A model generated the notes under the pieces. It saw only the letters and a program-made list of their open reading frames with translations, did not search any database and had not been told where the DNA came from. Below, piece by piece: positions 1 through 8,047 of a stretch of 37,182 nucleotides of DNA (within the stretch, counting starts at the first letter, position 1; each line of letters begins with the position of its first letter). Source of the stretch: JAJFUG01 sp964473155 (lineage in GTDB: Bacteria > Gemmatimonadota > Glassbacteria > GWA2-58-10); assembly GCA_964473155.1 (NCBI GenBank), contig CAYYNT010000045.1:1-37182 (forward strand), given 5' to 3'. Made by a program: the position numbers and the translations under genes.

Positions 1-300
1 GCCCGCCCGGCGCTGGAACTGTTGCAGCTTCCGGTGTGTGCGGAGCTTCTGCTCCGCTCCCCTGTCCCGGCTCGGACAGTACGGCCCCGGAGCGGCCCGG
101 AGGGCCGCCTTGGGGAAAGACTGGCGAGAGCAACCTTCAAGCGGCTGCCAGGCCGAGGTTTTTCATGGGGCCGCGCCTGTTCGAGCCTGCAGCATGGACA
201 GCGTGTAAAAGAACTAAAAACGGCAATGTCAGGTCAAGCTCCATGGTGCGGCGGCATTGCGCGGCAGCGCCGCCCGGTGAAATAGGAGCGGAATCAAAAC
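1..300 (+). ncRNA. Possible structured RNA (GC-rich hairpin array), identity unknown
   Basis: No reading frame here looks like a protein: the open frames are rich in Arg and Pro and have no family resemblance. Instead there are consecutive near-perfect hairpins: GGAACTG at 15-21 with CAG/TTCC at 25-32; GCGGAGC at 40-46 with GCTCCGC at 51-57 around a TTCT loop; CTGTCC at 62-67 with GGACAG at 74-79; GCGGCCC at 92-98 with GGGCCGC at 102-108; CTGGC at 121-125 with GCCAG at 147-151. I checked mentally for RNase P RNA, tmRNA, SRP RNA and cobalamin riboswitch signatures and recognised none. It could equally be high-GC intergenic sequence, and the strand is a guess. The window edge may cut it. Confidence 0.25.
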
Positions 301-467
301 TCCGTATACGCTTAAGCCGGAAATACAGGCGTGGCCCGGACGAGTTGCGCGGCCCCGCTGGCTTTGCTGCTTTCGCCGAAACGAAAGCAGATCAAGTAGT
401 TACAATATGTATCAAAGCCCGGAATCACCAGGATTTTCCCCGGACGGCTTTGTATGGGAGTATTTGC

Positions 468-496
468 TTGATTGAGCGCTAATTGTTGATTAACTT
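468..496 (+). promoter_or_regulatory. Candidate sigma70-type promoter for the DUF2723 gene
   Basis: TTGATT at 468-473, a 17-nt spacer and TAACTT at 491-496, in a locally AT-rich stretch about 60 nt before the start codon. The -35 is good and the -10 weak. The same -10 hexamer occurs in the candidate promoter at 17912-17940. Confidence 0.35.
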
Positions 497-557
497 ATTC
501 TTTTAATCGTCTTTCCCGATTCGAGCGGAACACTCAGCAGAGGGCATTCCCGAAACC

Positions 558-3314
558 ATGGAAAAAATGTACAGCAGGGAACACTACATCGGCGCGGCGG
601 TGGCCTTTCTGTTTGTCATGGTCATCCTCACCCTGACAATGGCGCCCACTGTAACATTCTGGGATGCGGGCGAATTCCTGGCCGCCTCCTACACCCTCGG
701 CATTCCGCATCCGCCGGGAACACCACTGTTCGTGATACTGGGCCGCACTATCTCTGTCCTGCCGCTGCCGTTTTCCGTAGCCGAGCGGCTGAATTTTCTC
801 TCAGTGATCTGCGGGGCTGTAAGCGCGATGCTCCTGTATCTGATCGCGGTAAAGATCCTGCAGAACATGGCCTCCGGCAGCCGTAGCGCGGCCGGAAAGC
901 TGGTCGTGCACGGCGGGGCGTTCGCGGCGGCATTTATCACTCCGTTCCTTTTCTCGGTCTGGTCCAACTGCACCGAGGCCGAGGTCTATGCCATCGCCAC
1001 GGCGACCATGATTTTTGTCGGCTGGCTGATGGTATATATGGGTTCGCTGACTGACCAGAGCCATGTGAAAAACGTGCTGCTGCTGGTGGTCTACATTGTC
1101 AGCCTGTCCATCGCCAACCATCTGATCGTACTGCTGATCGCCCCTGCAGTGGTAGTCTATACGCTGCTGCACGACTGGCGCAACCGTAACTACTGGTTCT
1201 CGATCCTCGGATGTTTCGCCGGGGCCTATCTTCTGGTGATGAAAGGCATGGACCTGGGAGCGGTGGCACAGCATCTCAGCCAGAAAACAGGTGGAGAGAT
1301 CGGCTGGTTCACCCTGCTCTACCTGTACCTGTCAGGCTTCCTTTCCGTGATCACCGGTTTCTACGGCTTCATCCAGAGCTGGGCGGCTTTCTTCATGGGA
1401 GCAATAATACTGGGAGGGTGCATTTTCTGGGCCAGGCGCGAGCGGGCGCTCAATTTCTTCTTCGTTTCGCTCGGACTGTTCCTTCTGGGGTTCAGCATCC
1501 ACCTGTATCTGCTGATCCGTTCGGGTCTTCTGCCGCCGATCAATGAGGGCCAGCCAGACAATCTCGCCGCTCTCTGGGCCGTGATCGGGCGAGAGCAGTA
1601 CGGCAGCGCCTACGGCATCCTGCCGCGCCAGGTCTGGAGCATGATCACGGGCAAGACCGCGGTCGGCTCGGTGAGCGATCTTTTCGCCAACATCGGGGTG
1701 TATTTCAAATACAATCTGCCGTTCTACTTTAAGTATTTCAGCTGGCAGTTCGGCAATTCGGCTCTGTCGGCCATATTTTTGCTGATCGGCGCCTATGGAG
1801 CGTTCGAGCACTGGCGTCACGAGAAGAAATCTTTCTGGTTCTGGTTCACGAGTTTTCTGGTCACCGGCTTGATTCTGAACACGTATATGAATTTCAAGCT
1901 GGGATACACCCAGGCGACAGACGCTTTCCCGAGCCAGGATTTGCATGAGGTGCGCGAACGCGACTATTTCTTCATGGTTTCCTACGCCTTCTTCGGCCTC
2001 TGGGCCGGTCTGGGACTGGCCGGGATTGTCAACCGTCTGCGCCTGGCTTTCCGCGTGGACAGCGACAAGTCCCCGCTGGTCGCCCGCCCGGTGTTCGTGC
2101 TCCTGGGGCTGCTCCTTTTGACCCCGGCTTTCATCCCTCTGTACGCAAACTGGGGCAAGTCCTCGCGCGCGGGCAATTACGTGCCGCCCAATTATGCCCG
2201 CAACATCATGAACTCCATGGAGCCGAACGGGATTATCTTCACCAACGGTGACAACGACACGTTCCCGCTCTGGTACATCCAGGAGGTCGAGGGGGTGCGC
2301 AAGGACTGCCGGGTGGTGAACCTGAGCCTGCTCAACACCGACTGGTACATACGCCAGATGCGCAACCAGGAGCCGAAAGTCCCGATCAGCTACACGGATG
2401 AGCAGATTCTCGCCCTGAGGCCATACATGCTGGACGAGGAGAAGCGCTTTGATTTCGGCGAGATGAAACTGACCTTCGCCAAAAACTCGATCATGTATGT
2501 CAAGGACATCATGGTGCTCGACATCCTGCGCACCAACAAGTGGCAGAAACCTGTTTATTTCACCACCACGGTGCCGCCCTCCAACCGCGTCGGGCTTGAC
2601 CCTTACCTGACCATGGTCGGCTCGGTCTACAAGGTCAATCCGGTGAAGTCCGAAATTCTGGCCGCGGCAGACACCAACCTGGCCCCGCTCGGAGAAAACG
2701 GCATCTGCATGGATATCGAGGGTACGCGCCGCCTGATCTACGAAGTATATACCTATGACTCGTTCTTCCGCGAATCGGAAAACCGTGAGGATGCCGATAT
2801 CCGGCTGGTGGAGCATTTCGCCGCGCCGTTCGCCTACCTGGGCAGCGTCTACCTTCAGCGCGGACTGAACGATAAAGCCGTGGAAGCGAACATGCGCGCC
2901 CGCTCGTTCATGCAGGAGCGTCACCGCTGGGATTTCGCCCTGGCCACCATGTACAGCCGGGCCGCGCAGTATGACAACGCCCTGGCCATGCTCGATTCGT
3001 TCGCGGCCAGCCAGGGGCAGAACCAGCCCGCCATTTACACGCAGATCGCCCAGTACGCGGCGAACAACGGCCATTACGATCAGGCGGCGCGGATAATAGA
3101 AAAATCCCTGGAGATCGACTCCAAATACCGCGAGGGCTACGCCAGCCTGTTCATGGTGCATAACACAGCGGGAGAAAAAGACAAGGCCATCCAGGTGCTC
3201 GAGCGTTTCATCCGCAGTTTCCCCGGTGATACAGCCGCCGGTCAGGCGCTCGAGAATTACCGCGCGAGCGGCCAGATCGACATGAACAGGGTTTTCGGCG
3301 TGGCCAGCCGCTGA
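558..3314 (+). CDS. DUF2723 (GT-C type) membrane protein with C-terminal TPRs
   Basis: A 918-aa polytopic inner-membrane protein. The N-terminal signature with W35-D-A-G-E39, followed by H51-P-P-G-T-P, matches DUF2723, the family related to eukaryotic TMEM260 and to GT-C mannosyltransferases; the acidic pair D36/E39 after the first helix sits where GT-C enzymes keep their catalytic carboxylates. About a dozen hydrophobic segments fill residues 10-530. A soluble part follows, with tetratricopeptide-like repeats at about 755-905. The likely role is transfer of a sugar from a lipid carrier to a protein or glycan on the periplasmic side; the substrate is unknown. Start ATG 558 has a distant GAGGG at 540-544, and ATG 567 is an alternative. 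The gene stands alone, with a candidate promoter before it and a strong terminator after it. Confidence 0.85.
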   Translation: MEKMYSREHYIGAAVAFLFVMVILTLTMAPTVTFWDAGEFLAASYTLGIPHPPGTPLFVILGRTISVLPLPFSVAERLNFLSVICGAVSAMLLYLIAVKILQNMASGSRSAAGKLVVHGGAFAAAFITPFLFSVWSNCTEAEVYAIATATMIFVGWLMVYMGSLTDQSHVKNVLLLVVYIVSLSIANHLIVLLIAPAVVVYTLLHDWRNRNYWFSILGCFAGAYLLVMKGMDLGAVAQHLSQKTGGEIGWFTLLYLYLSGFLSVITGFYGFIQSWAAFFMGAIILGGCIFWARRERALNFFFVSLGLFLLGFSIHLYLLIRSGLLPPINEGQPDNLAALWAVIGREQYGSAYGILPRQVWSMITGKTAVGSVSDLFANIGVYFKYNLPFYFKYFSWQFGNSALSAIFLLIGAYGAFEHWRHEKKSFWFWFTSFLVTGLILNTYMNFKLGYTQATDAFPSQDLHEVRERDYFFMVSYAFFGLWAGLGLAGIVNRLRLAFRVDSDKSPLVARPVFVLLGLLLLTPAFIPLYANWGKSSRAGNYVPPNYARNIMNSMEPNGIIFTNGDNDTFPLWYIQEVEGVRKDCRVVNLSLLNTDWYIRQMRNQEPKVPISYTDEQILALRPYMLDEEKRFDFGEMKLTFAKNSIMYVKDIMVLDILRTNKWQKPVYFTTTVPPSNRVGLDPYLTMVGSVYKVNPVKSEILAAADTNLAPLGENGICMDIEGTRRLIYEVYTYDSFFRESENREDADIRLVEHFAAPFAYLGSVYLQRGLNDKAVEANMRARSFMQERHRWDFALATMYSRAAQYDNALAMLDSFAASQGQNQPAIYTQIAQYAANNGHYDQAARIIEKSLEIDSKYREGYASLFMVHNTAGEKDKAIQVLERFIRSFPGDTAAGQALENYRASGQIDMNRVFGVASR

Positions 3315-3336
3315 CAACCGCCGACACGCAATATTC

Positions 3337-3372
3337 AAGGCCCCTTGAGAGACCGGCAAGGGGCCTTTTTTT
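3337..3372 (+). terminator. Intrinsic terminator after the DUF2723 gene
   Basis: Perfect 11-bp stem AAGGCCCCTTG (3337-3347) / CAAGGGGCCTT (3357-3367), 9-nt loop, then a T run to 3372. It separates the DUF2723 gene from the biotin genes. It also shows that a TTG at 3345, in frame with the next gene, is inside the stem and is not the translation start. Confidence 0.9.
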
Positions 3373-3389
3373 CGGAAAAGGACCGCGTG

Positions 3390-4154
3390 ATGCTTTCTGT
3401 CTGGCTGCATGGCTGGGCCACCGATAACCGGGTGTTCAGTCCGCTGAGAGATTCACTGGCTGATCTCCCCGGCCTGGAAATTCTCGCGCCGAACCTCGCG
3501 CTCTGGCTCGATCCGGCCTGTCCGGAAAGCTGGGGACCATCCCTGGCGCGACGCCTTGAGGCGGAAGCTCCCGCGGGACGGCCGCTCATCCTCTGCGGCT
3601 GGTCGATGGGCGCGATGCTGGCCCTGGAGGCCGCCCTGAATCTCGGGGAAAGAGTAAAGGGCCTGCTTCTTTTCTCAGGCTGCGCGCGTTTTATCCGTGA
3701 CAGCGCAAACCCGGAGGGTCAGGACCCGCGCGCGCTGCGTCTGATGCAGCGCCGACTCGCCTCCAGCCCGGAGAGCGTTCTGCGGGATTTCTACGGCCGG
3801 ATGTTCACACCGGATGAAGCAGAGGCGCGGGTCCGTTTCCGGCGGCTCCTGGAGCCGGAATACCTGGGGCAGCGGACGGAGTGGCTTTCCGCCGGCCTGG
3901 AATACCTTCTGCTCACCGACCTCCGCACGGCCCTGCGGGATATACATGCCCCGGCGCTGGTCCTTCACGGCGCGGCCGACAGAGTGACCGCGCCGGCGCT
4001 CGGCAAATCCCTCGGAACGAGCCTGCCCGAGGCGGGTTTCGTGGAGCTCGGCAGTTCCGGGCACCTGCCTTTCTGGCCCGGCAGCCGGGAAACAGCGGCA
4101 TTGACTGGCGGATTCATCGCCCGTATCATGAGAATCAGGAGTGCGAATGACTGA
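3390..4154 (+). CDS. bioH: Alpha/beta hydrolase, BioH-like pimeloyl-ACP methyl ester esterase
   Basis: A 254-aa alpha/beta hydrolase. It begins LSVWLHGWATDN, the BioH-like oxyanion region, and carries the nucleophile elbow G-W-S72-M-G, acid D197 (HGAADRV) and H225 (GSSGHLP), a complete catalytic triad. In biotin synthesis BioH removes the methyl group from pimeloyl-ACP methyl ester, ending the disguise that BioC creates. The next gene is bioC and the two overlap by 8 nt, which is the main reason for the BioH call over a generic esterase; BioG or BioV type substitutes are also possible. Start ATG 3390 (GTG 3387 is adjacent) was chosen because upstream starts fall in the terminator stem; GGAAAAGG at 3374-3381 can serve as the ribosome site. 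Confidence 0.75.
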   Translation: MLSVWLHGWATDNRVFSPLRDSLADLPGLEILAPNLALWLDPACPESWGPSLARRLEAEAPAGRPLILCGWSMGAMLALEAALNLGERVKGLLLFSGCARFIRDSANPEGQDPRALRLMQRRLASSPESVLRDFYGRMFTPDEAEARVRFRRLLEPEYLGQRTEWLSAGLEYLLLTDLRTALRDIHAPALVLHGAADRVTAPALGKSLGTSLPEAGFVELGSSGHLPFWPGSRETAALTGGFIARIMRIRSAND

Positions 4155-5001
4155 GACTGGGATAAATAAAAAAATCCTGGCCCTGCACTTTTCCAGGAGC
4201 GCCGCGCGATACCACAGCGAGGCCCGGCTTCAGCGTGAAATAGCTTTTCAGCTTGCGGAGCTGGCGTTCCCTGAGGGCAAACCGCGGACCGGGAAGGCGG
4301 GGGATGTGCTCGAACTGGGCTGTGGCACCGGTTTCCTTACCGCCCATATTCTGCGCCGTCTCTCCCCGGAGCGCCTGGTGGCTGTCGACCTGGCCGCGGG
4401 TATGCTCCAGCGGGCGCGCCTGGCCCTGGACGGGCTTCCCTCCTCCCGAACGGTAAGCTACCTTCTCGCGGACTGCGAGCGTCTCCCGCTGGCCGCTGGT
4501 TCGTTCGATCTGGCAACCAGCAGCGCCACGCTCCAGTGGGTGAATTCGCTGGATGAAACGCTGGCTGGCATCCATGCGCTACTGCGTCCGGGGGGGCGGC
4601 TGGTTGCGGCCACGTTAGGACGGGACACGTTCCGCGAGCTGCGCCAGGCCTACCGGGTTTCCGCCGGACAATTAGGCATCCGCCTGAGCGCTTCGCGCTA
4701 CGGGCCGGTGCTGCCGGGTGAAACGGAGTTGCGTGACTGTCTGGAGCATACGGGATTCAGCGGCATTCAGGTCGAAAGCCGCCCCAAGCTGGAGTTTTTT
4801 CCCGGCTGCCGCGAGTTCCTCGAATCGATCAAGACGCTCGGAGCGAGCAACCCGAACTACCGGCCGATGAGCCTGTCCGTGGAGCGCCGTCTGCTGAACG
4901 GCGTAATCGAATACTACGATCGGCATTTTCAGGTGGACGGGCGGGTGTTCGCGGGTTATGAGGTGCTTTTCGCCACTGCGGTGAAACCCGGAGGAAAGTG
5001 A
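4147..5001 (+). CDS. bioC: Malonyl-ACP O-methyltransferase BioC
   Basis: A 284-aa class I SAM-dependent methyltransferase. The N-terminus HFSRSAARYHSEARLQ is the typical BioC opening (HFxRxAxxYxxxAxxQ), and LELGCGTG at 55-62 is SAM motif I. BioC methylates the free carboxyl of malonyl-ACP so that fatty-acid synthesis can build the pimeloyl chain. The start ATG 4147 has AGGAG at 4137-4141 and overlaps the end of the bioH-like gene by 8 nt, so translation is probably coupled. An in-frame GTG at 4141 lies within the SD and is less likely. bioD starts 1 nt after its stop. Confidence 0.9.
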   Translation: MTETGINKKILALHFSRSAARYHSEARLQREIAFQLAELAFPEGKPRTGKAGDVLELGCGTGFLTAHILRRLSPERLVAVDLAAGMLQRARLALDGLPSSRTVSYLLADCERLPLAAGSFDLATSSATLQWVNSLDETLAGIHALLRPGGRLVAATLGRDTFRELRQAYRVSAGQLGIRLSASRYGPVLPGETELRDCLEHTGFSGIQVESRPKLEFFPGCREFLESIKTLGASNPNYRPMSLSVERRLLNGVIEYYDRHFQVDGRVFAGYEVLFATAVKPGGK

Positions 5002-5002
5002 T

Positions 5003-5734
5003 ATGTCCCTGACCGGATTATTCGTCACCGGGACTGGCACCGGCGTGGGAAAGACCGCGGTTGCGGCGGCGCTTTGCCACTTGACGCAGAAAGCCGGATT
5101 GCCGGTGGCCCCGGTCAAGCCTGTGCAGACAGGGGTCCTGCCGGGCGAGCCGGGCGACCTGGATGTCTGCCTGGCAGCCGCCGGAATGACCGTAAGCGGC
5201 CCCGTGCGGAGCCTCATGAATCCATACCGTTTCCGCCTGCCGGCCTCGCCGCACCTGGCCGCCGAACAGGAGGGCCGGACAGTAGACCCGCAGACAATAC
5301 TGAAAGGCTGCCGCGAGCTGTCCCGCTCTTATGACCGTCTGATAGTGGAGAGCGCCGGGGGGCTGCTTGTGCCGCTGACCCGGACATACGGCACGCTCGA
5401 CCTGGCGGCCGGCCTGGGTTTGCCGCTGATCGTGGTGGCCGGCGCGGCGCTGGGGACGATCAACCACACTCTGCTCACGCTTAAAGCGGCCCGGTCAGCC
5501 GGATTGACGGTCAAGGCGGTCGTCCTGAACCGCCCGTCACCAGGGTGCGCGGATGAAACAGAGAGACTGATCGAGACTGACAACCGGAGAGTGATCGAGG
5601 AGTCTGGCCAAGTGAAGGTATTTGGGCCGCTGCCGCATATTCCGGGCGCTGGAATTAAGAGCGGTCCGACTGTCGAACTGGCGCTGGAGCTGGAAAAAGC
5701 CGGAGCGATGAGCCTGATCCGATATACCGATTAG
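5003..5734 (+). CDS. bioD: ATP-dependent dethiobiotin synthetase BioD
   Basis: A 243-aa P-loop enzyme. The Walker A loop GTGTGVGKT sits at residues 10-18, followed by KPVQTG, which holds the conserved substrate-contacting lysine, and VESAGGLLVPL, the second nucleotide/metal motif. BioD closes the ureido ring of dethiobiotin from 7,8-diaminopelargonic acid, CO2 and ATP. The start ATG 5003 has GGAGG at 4990-4994. Third gene of the plus-strand biotin operon. Its stop overlaps the stop of bioF on the opposite strand by 4 nt (5731-5734), so no terminator lies between the convergent units. bioA and bioB are not in the window. Confidence 0.93.
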   Translation: MSLTGLFVTGTGTGVGKTAVAAALCHLTQKAGLPVAPVKPVQTGVLPGEPGDLDVCLAAAGMTVSGPVRSLMNPYRFRLPASPHLAAEQEGRTVDPQTILKGCRELSRSYDRLIVESAGGLLVPLTRTYGTLDLAAGLGLPLIVVAGAALGTINHTLLTLKAARSAGLTVKAVVLNRPSPGCADETERLIETDNRRVIEESGQVKVFGPLPHIPGAGIKSGPTVELALELEKAGAMSLIRYTD

Positions 5735-6909
5735 TCAAACGGCGCAGATGCTTTCGCCACAGCCTCGCAAAGCAGGCTGAAATCCTCCTCGCTCAGGGCC
5801 GCGCTCAGCGAGAACCGCACCCGGCTGGCGCCCTCAGGCACTGTCGGGGGACGGACCGCCGGGGCGAATACGCCGTTTTCCCGCAGCCTGGACGAAAGAT
5901 CGAGCGCGGCCTGAGGGGTCCGGGTAAGCGCCGGGACTATCTGTGTGCTGCTGGAGAGTGTGTCCAGTCCCAATCCGTTCAGGAACTCCCGGAACCTTTC
6001 TCCCATCGAGGCCAGGCGAGCGCGCTCACCATCCATCGCCGAAACGATTGCCACGGCGCAGGCGACCGCAGCGGCCAGCGGGGCCGGAGGGGCCGTGCTG
6101 TAGATAAACGGCCGGCACGTGTTGACCAGGTATTCGCGGACTTCACTCCTGCAGATCACATAAGCCCCGGCCAGCCCGAAAGCCTTTCCCAGCGTGCCGA
6201 GCACCAGCACATCCTCTGGCGCAAGCTGCGCCTCATAGGCCAGGCCCCGTCCTCGCGGACCCAGAACGGCCGTGGAATGAGCCTCGTCAAGAAGGAAAAG
6301 CGCTCCGTGTCCACGGCAGAGAGATGCTGTTTCAGCGACATCCGTCCTGTCACCGTCCATGCTGAACACAGCGTCCGTGACCACCAGCGCCCGTCCTGTC
6401 TGGCCGCTGTCTCGATCAAGAAGTCCGGCCAAATGATCAATATCTTTGTGACGGAAACGGTTGATACGCGCCCCGCTCAGCCTGGCCCCATCGTAGAGCG
6501 AGGCGTGGGCCAGACGGTCGAGATATACTCGGTCGCCGCGGCCGGCAAGCGAGGCTATCACCCCCACCCCGGCGGCATAACCGGAACTGAATGTCAGAGC
6601 CGCTTCCGTACCGTGAAAAGCGGCCAGCGCGACCTCAGCCTCCTCGTGCGCTTCCGTGGTGCCGCAGATCAGGCGCGAGCCTCCCGAACCCATGCCGCAG
6701 CGTGAGGCAGCCTGGGACGCCGCCTCGGCGAGACGGGGATCGCCGCGCAGGCCGAGATAATCGTTGGAGGCCAGGTTCAGGAGGTTCCGGCCATCCAGGT
6801 TCACCCGGCTGGGGCTTCCCGAGGGCCAGAGAGTCCTGAGCACGCGCAGGCAATCTTTTTCGCGCTGCCCGGACAGGAAATCCGTAATGAAAGACCATCT
6901 TTCGTCCAT
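5731..6909 (-). CDS. bioF: 8-amino-7-oxononanoate synthase BioF
   Basis: A 392-aa fold-type I PLP enzyme of the alpha-oxoamine synthase family, which condenses pimeloyl-ACP or -CoA with alanine to make KAPA, the step before BioA. Visible features: LASNDYLGL near 46-54, GSGGSRLICG (74-83), the PLP-stacking H135 in DRLAH, LDEAHS with D208 and H211, and GTLGKAFG with the Schiff-base K242. Length is normal for BioF. Family relatives (Kbl, HemA, SPT) are possible, but the bioC/bioD neighbourhood makes BioF very likely. The ATG has GGAG 7 nt upstream. It is second in a minus-strand pair, 19 nt after the Cys-rich gene. Confidence 0.92.
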   Translation of the reverse strand: MDERWSFITDFLSGQREKDCLRVLRTLWPSGSPSRVNLDGRNLLNLASNDYLGLRGDPRLAEAASQAASRCGMGSGGSRLICGTTEAHEEAEVALAAFHGTEAALTFSSGYAAGVGVIASLAGRGDRVYLDRLAHASLYDGARLSGARINRFRHKDIDHLAGLLDRDSGQTGRALVVTDAVFSMDGDRTDVAETASLCRGHGALFLLDEAHSTAVLGPRGRGLAYEAQLAPEDVLVLGTLGKAFGLAGAYVICRSEVREYLVNTCRPFIYSTAPPAPLAAAVACAVAIVSAMDGERARLASMGERFREFLNGLGLDTLSSSTQIVPALTRTPQAALDLSSRLRENGVFAPAVRPPTVPEGASRVRFSLSAALSEEDFSLLCEAVAKASAPFD

Positions 6910-6928
6910 CCGTCCGCTCCGGCAGTAA

Positions 6929-7819
6929 TCAGCCGCTGTTCTCCTGCTCTATGTCACCGGCGCGCAGTTTAAGGCTCGCCAGAGCATTATAGCAGCACAG
7001 TTCAGGATCGGCAATCCCCTCAAGGCAATAAAGCTCGCGCCGGAAAGAACGCCGCTCATAGCGGCTGGCCTGCTCGATTAAATCCACCAGTCTTCCGCGC
7101 TCGCAACGCAGGCACTTGTCCGGCTGACCCTCGACCGGCGACGCCCGGCGGGAATCCTCCAACGCTGCCGCCTCCTGCGGATGGAACCTTTCCTGGGCGC
7201 GTTCCCGGAAATCGAACCTTCCGGGCTTGACCAGCACCAGGCGTCCCTCGTCCAGAGTAAGCTCCGCCTCGAACTCCAGCAGGTCGCCGCGCGCCAGCGC
7301 CAGCTCGTTCTGGCTCCTCCGTGACAGCCGAAGATAGACATAATCTTCGAAATGCGTCCAGCCCAGGTAACTCTCGGCGAAATTCACCAGATAACCTTGC
7401 AGCGTAACACGGCTTTCACGGGCCAGGACCTCGCGGGTCAGAAGCGGCCCCACATGGTTGACCCGCCCAAGCACCTCCAGCCTGCGTCCCTGGTTATCTC
7501 TCAGCCAGCTCTCGAACTCTTCCAGATCGCGTTCGAAACGGGCATGATCCTCAGGAGAAAGAAGCCGCACCGGCAGCTTGTGTTCCTTGATGTCATAGTA
7601 GTAGCGGCAGCCGGTGCAATTCTTTCCAGGATAGTTGTAACCTTTGCGGCAGGAGCCGCCTTTGTCCAGAAGACGGCAGCGCCAGTGGAAATAGAAGCAG
7701 CCCTCACCGAGGCAGCGCTTTACTTTCAGCACGTGGTGCACGCTCACCCGCCCGGCGAAAGCCTCATGGGACTGAAGCTTGCAGCGGTATACATCCATTC
7801 GTTTGTACTGGTTTCTCAC
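6929..7819 (-). CDS. Unknown Cys-rich protein upstream of bioF
   Basis: A 296-aa protein that I do not recognise. Using GTG 7819 as residue 1, the N-terminal 75 residues hold seven cysteines (13, 36, 41, 48, 57, 68, 71), spaced like a zinc or Fe-S binding module and including CTGC. The middle, rich in alternating beta-type residues (RRLEVLGRV, ESRVTLQGYLV, DLLEFEAEL, RLVLVKPG), could be an OB-like barrel. The C-terminus has another CLRC plus C-x-CC cysteines. GTG 7819 has GGGAG 8 nt upstream; a TTG at 7900 is in frame but has no SD, and ATG 7798 is an alternative. It is probably co-transcribed with bioF (19-nt gap). Function is not inferable; a nucleic-acid or metal-binding role is only a guess. 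Confidence 0.75.
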   Translation of the reverse strand: MRNQYKRMDVYRCKLQSHEAFAGRVSVHHVLKVKRCLGEGCFYFHWRCRLLDKGGSCRKGYNYPGKNCTGCRYYYDIKEHKLPVRLLSPEDHARFERDLEEFESWLRDNQGRRLEVLGRVNHVGPLLTREVLARESRVTLQGYLVNFAESYLGWTHFEDYVYLRLSRRSQNELALARGDLLEFEAELTLDEGRLVLVKPGRFDFRERAQERFHPQEAAALEDSRRASPVEGQPDKCLRCERGRLVDLIEQASRYERRSFRRELYCLEGIADPELCCYNALASLKLRAGDIEQENSG

Positions 7820-7980
7820 CCGGCGCTCCCTTGTCGTCAGGACGTCCGGTCCAGCCTTCCAGCGTTCCGTATTCTTAAAATATACAGGCCATTGTTTCAA
7901 TCAACAGAAAAATGTAGAAAAACAGCCCCGGGACCGTTATATTCTTATGCAGTTTAACCGTCAGCTTGATAGAATTGTTT

Positions 7981-8016
7981 CCGGCAGGACCGGTCTTTTC
8001 CGGTTTGACCTGCCGG
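7981..8016 (+). promoter_or_regulatory. Hairpin in the leader of the rnfB-like gene
   Basis: CCGGCAGG (7981-7988) pairs with CCTGCCGG (8009-8016), and inside it ACCGG (7989-7993) with CCGGT (8000-8004), leaving a TCTTTT loop and a 4-nt bulge. It lies 31 nt before the start codon in the divergent gap between the Cys-rich gene and the rnfB-like gene. No T run follows, so it is more likely a leader structure or operator than a terminator. No clear -35/-10 pair was found in this gap. Confidence 0.45.
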
Positions 8017-8047
8017 AGCGCAATCCAGAGCAGAGGTGAAAGACTAA

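Noticed and set aside
1..300. RNase P RNA or tmRNA
   Set aside because: The conserved core sequences of these RNAs were not found on either strand.
36..482. A 148-codon plus-strand frame near the left edge
   Set aside because: No SD, composition unlike the other genes, crosses both the hairpin array and AT-rich sequence, no recognisable domain.
3345..3389. Upstream TTG start for the BioH-like gene
   Set aside because: It is inside the stem of an intrinsic terminator.
1332..3410. A 692-codon open frame on the minus strand
   Set aside because: It lies antisense to the DUF2723 gene, has the His/Arg/Val-rich composition of a shadow frame, and shows no family motif.
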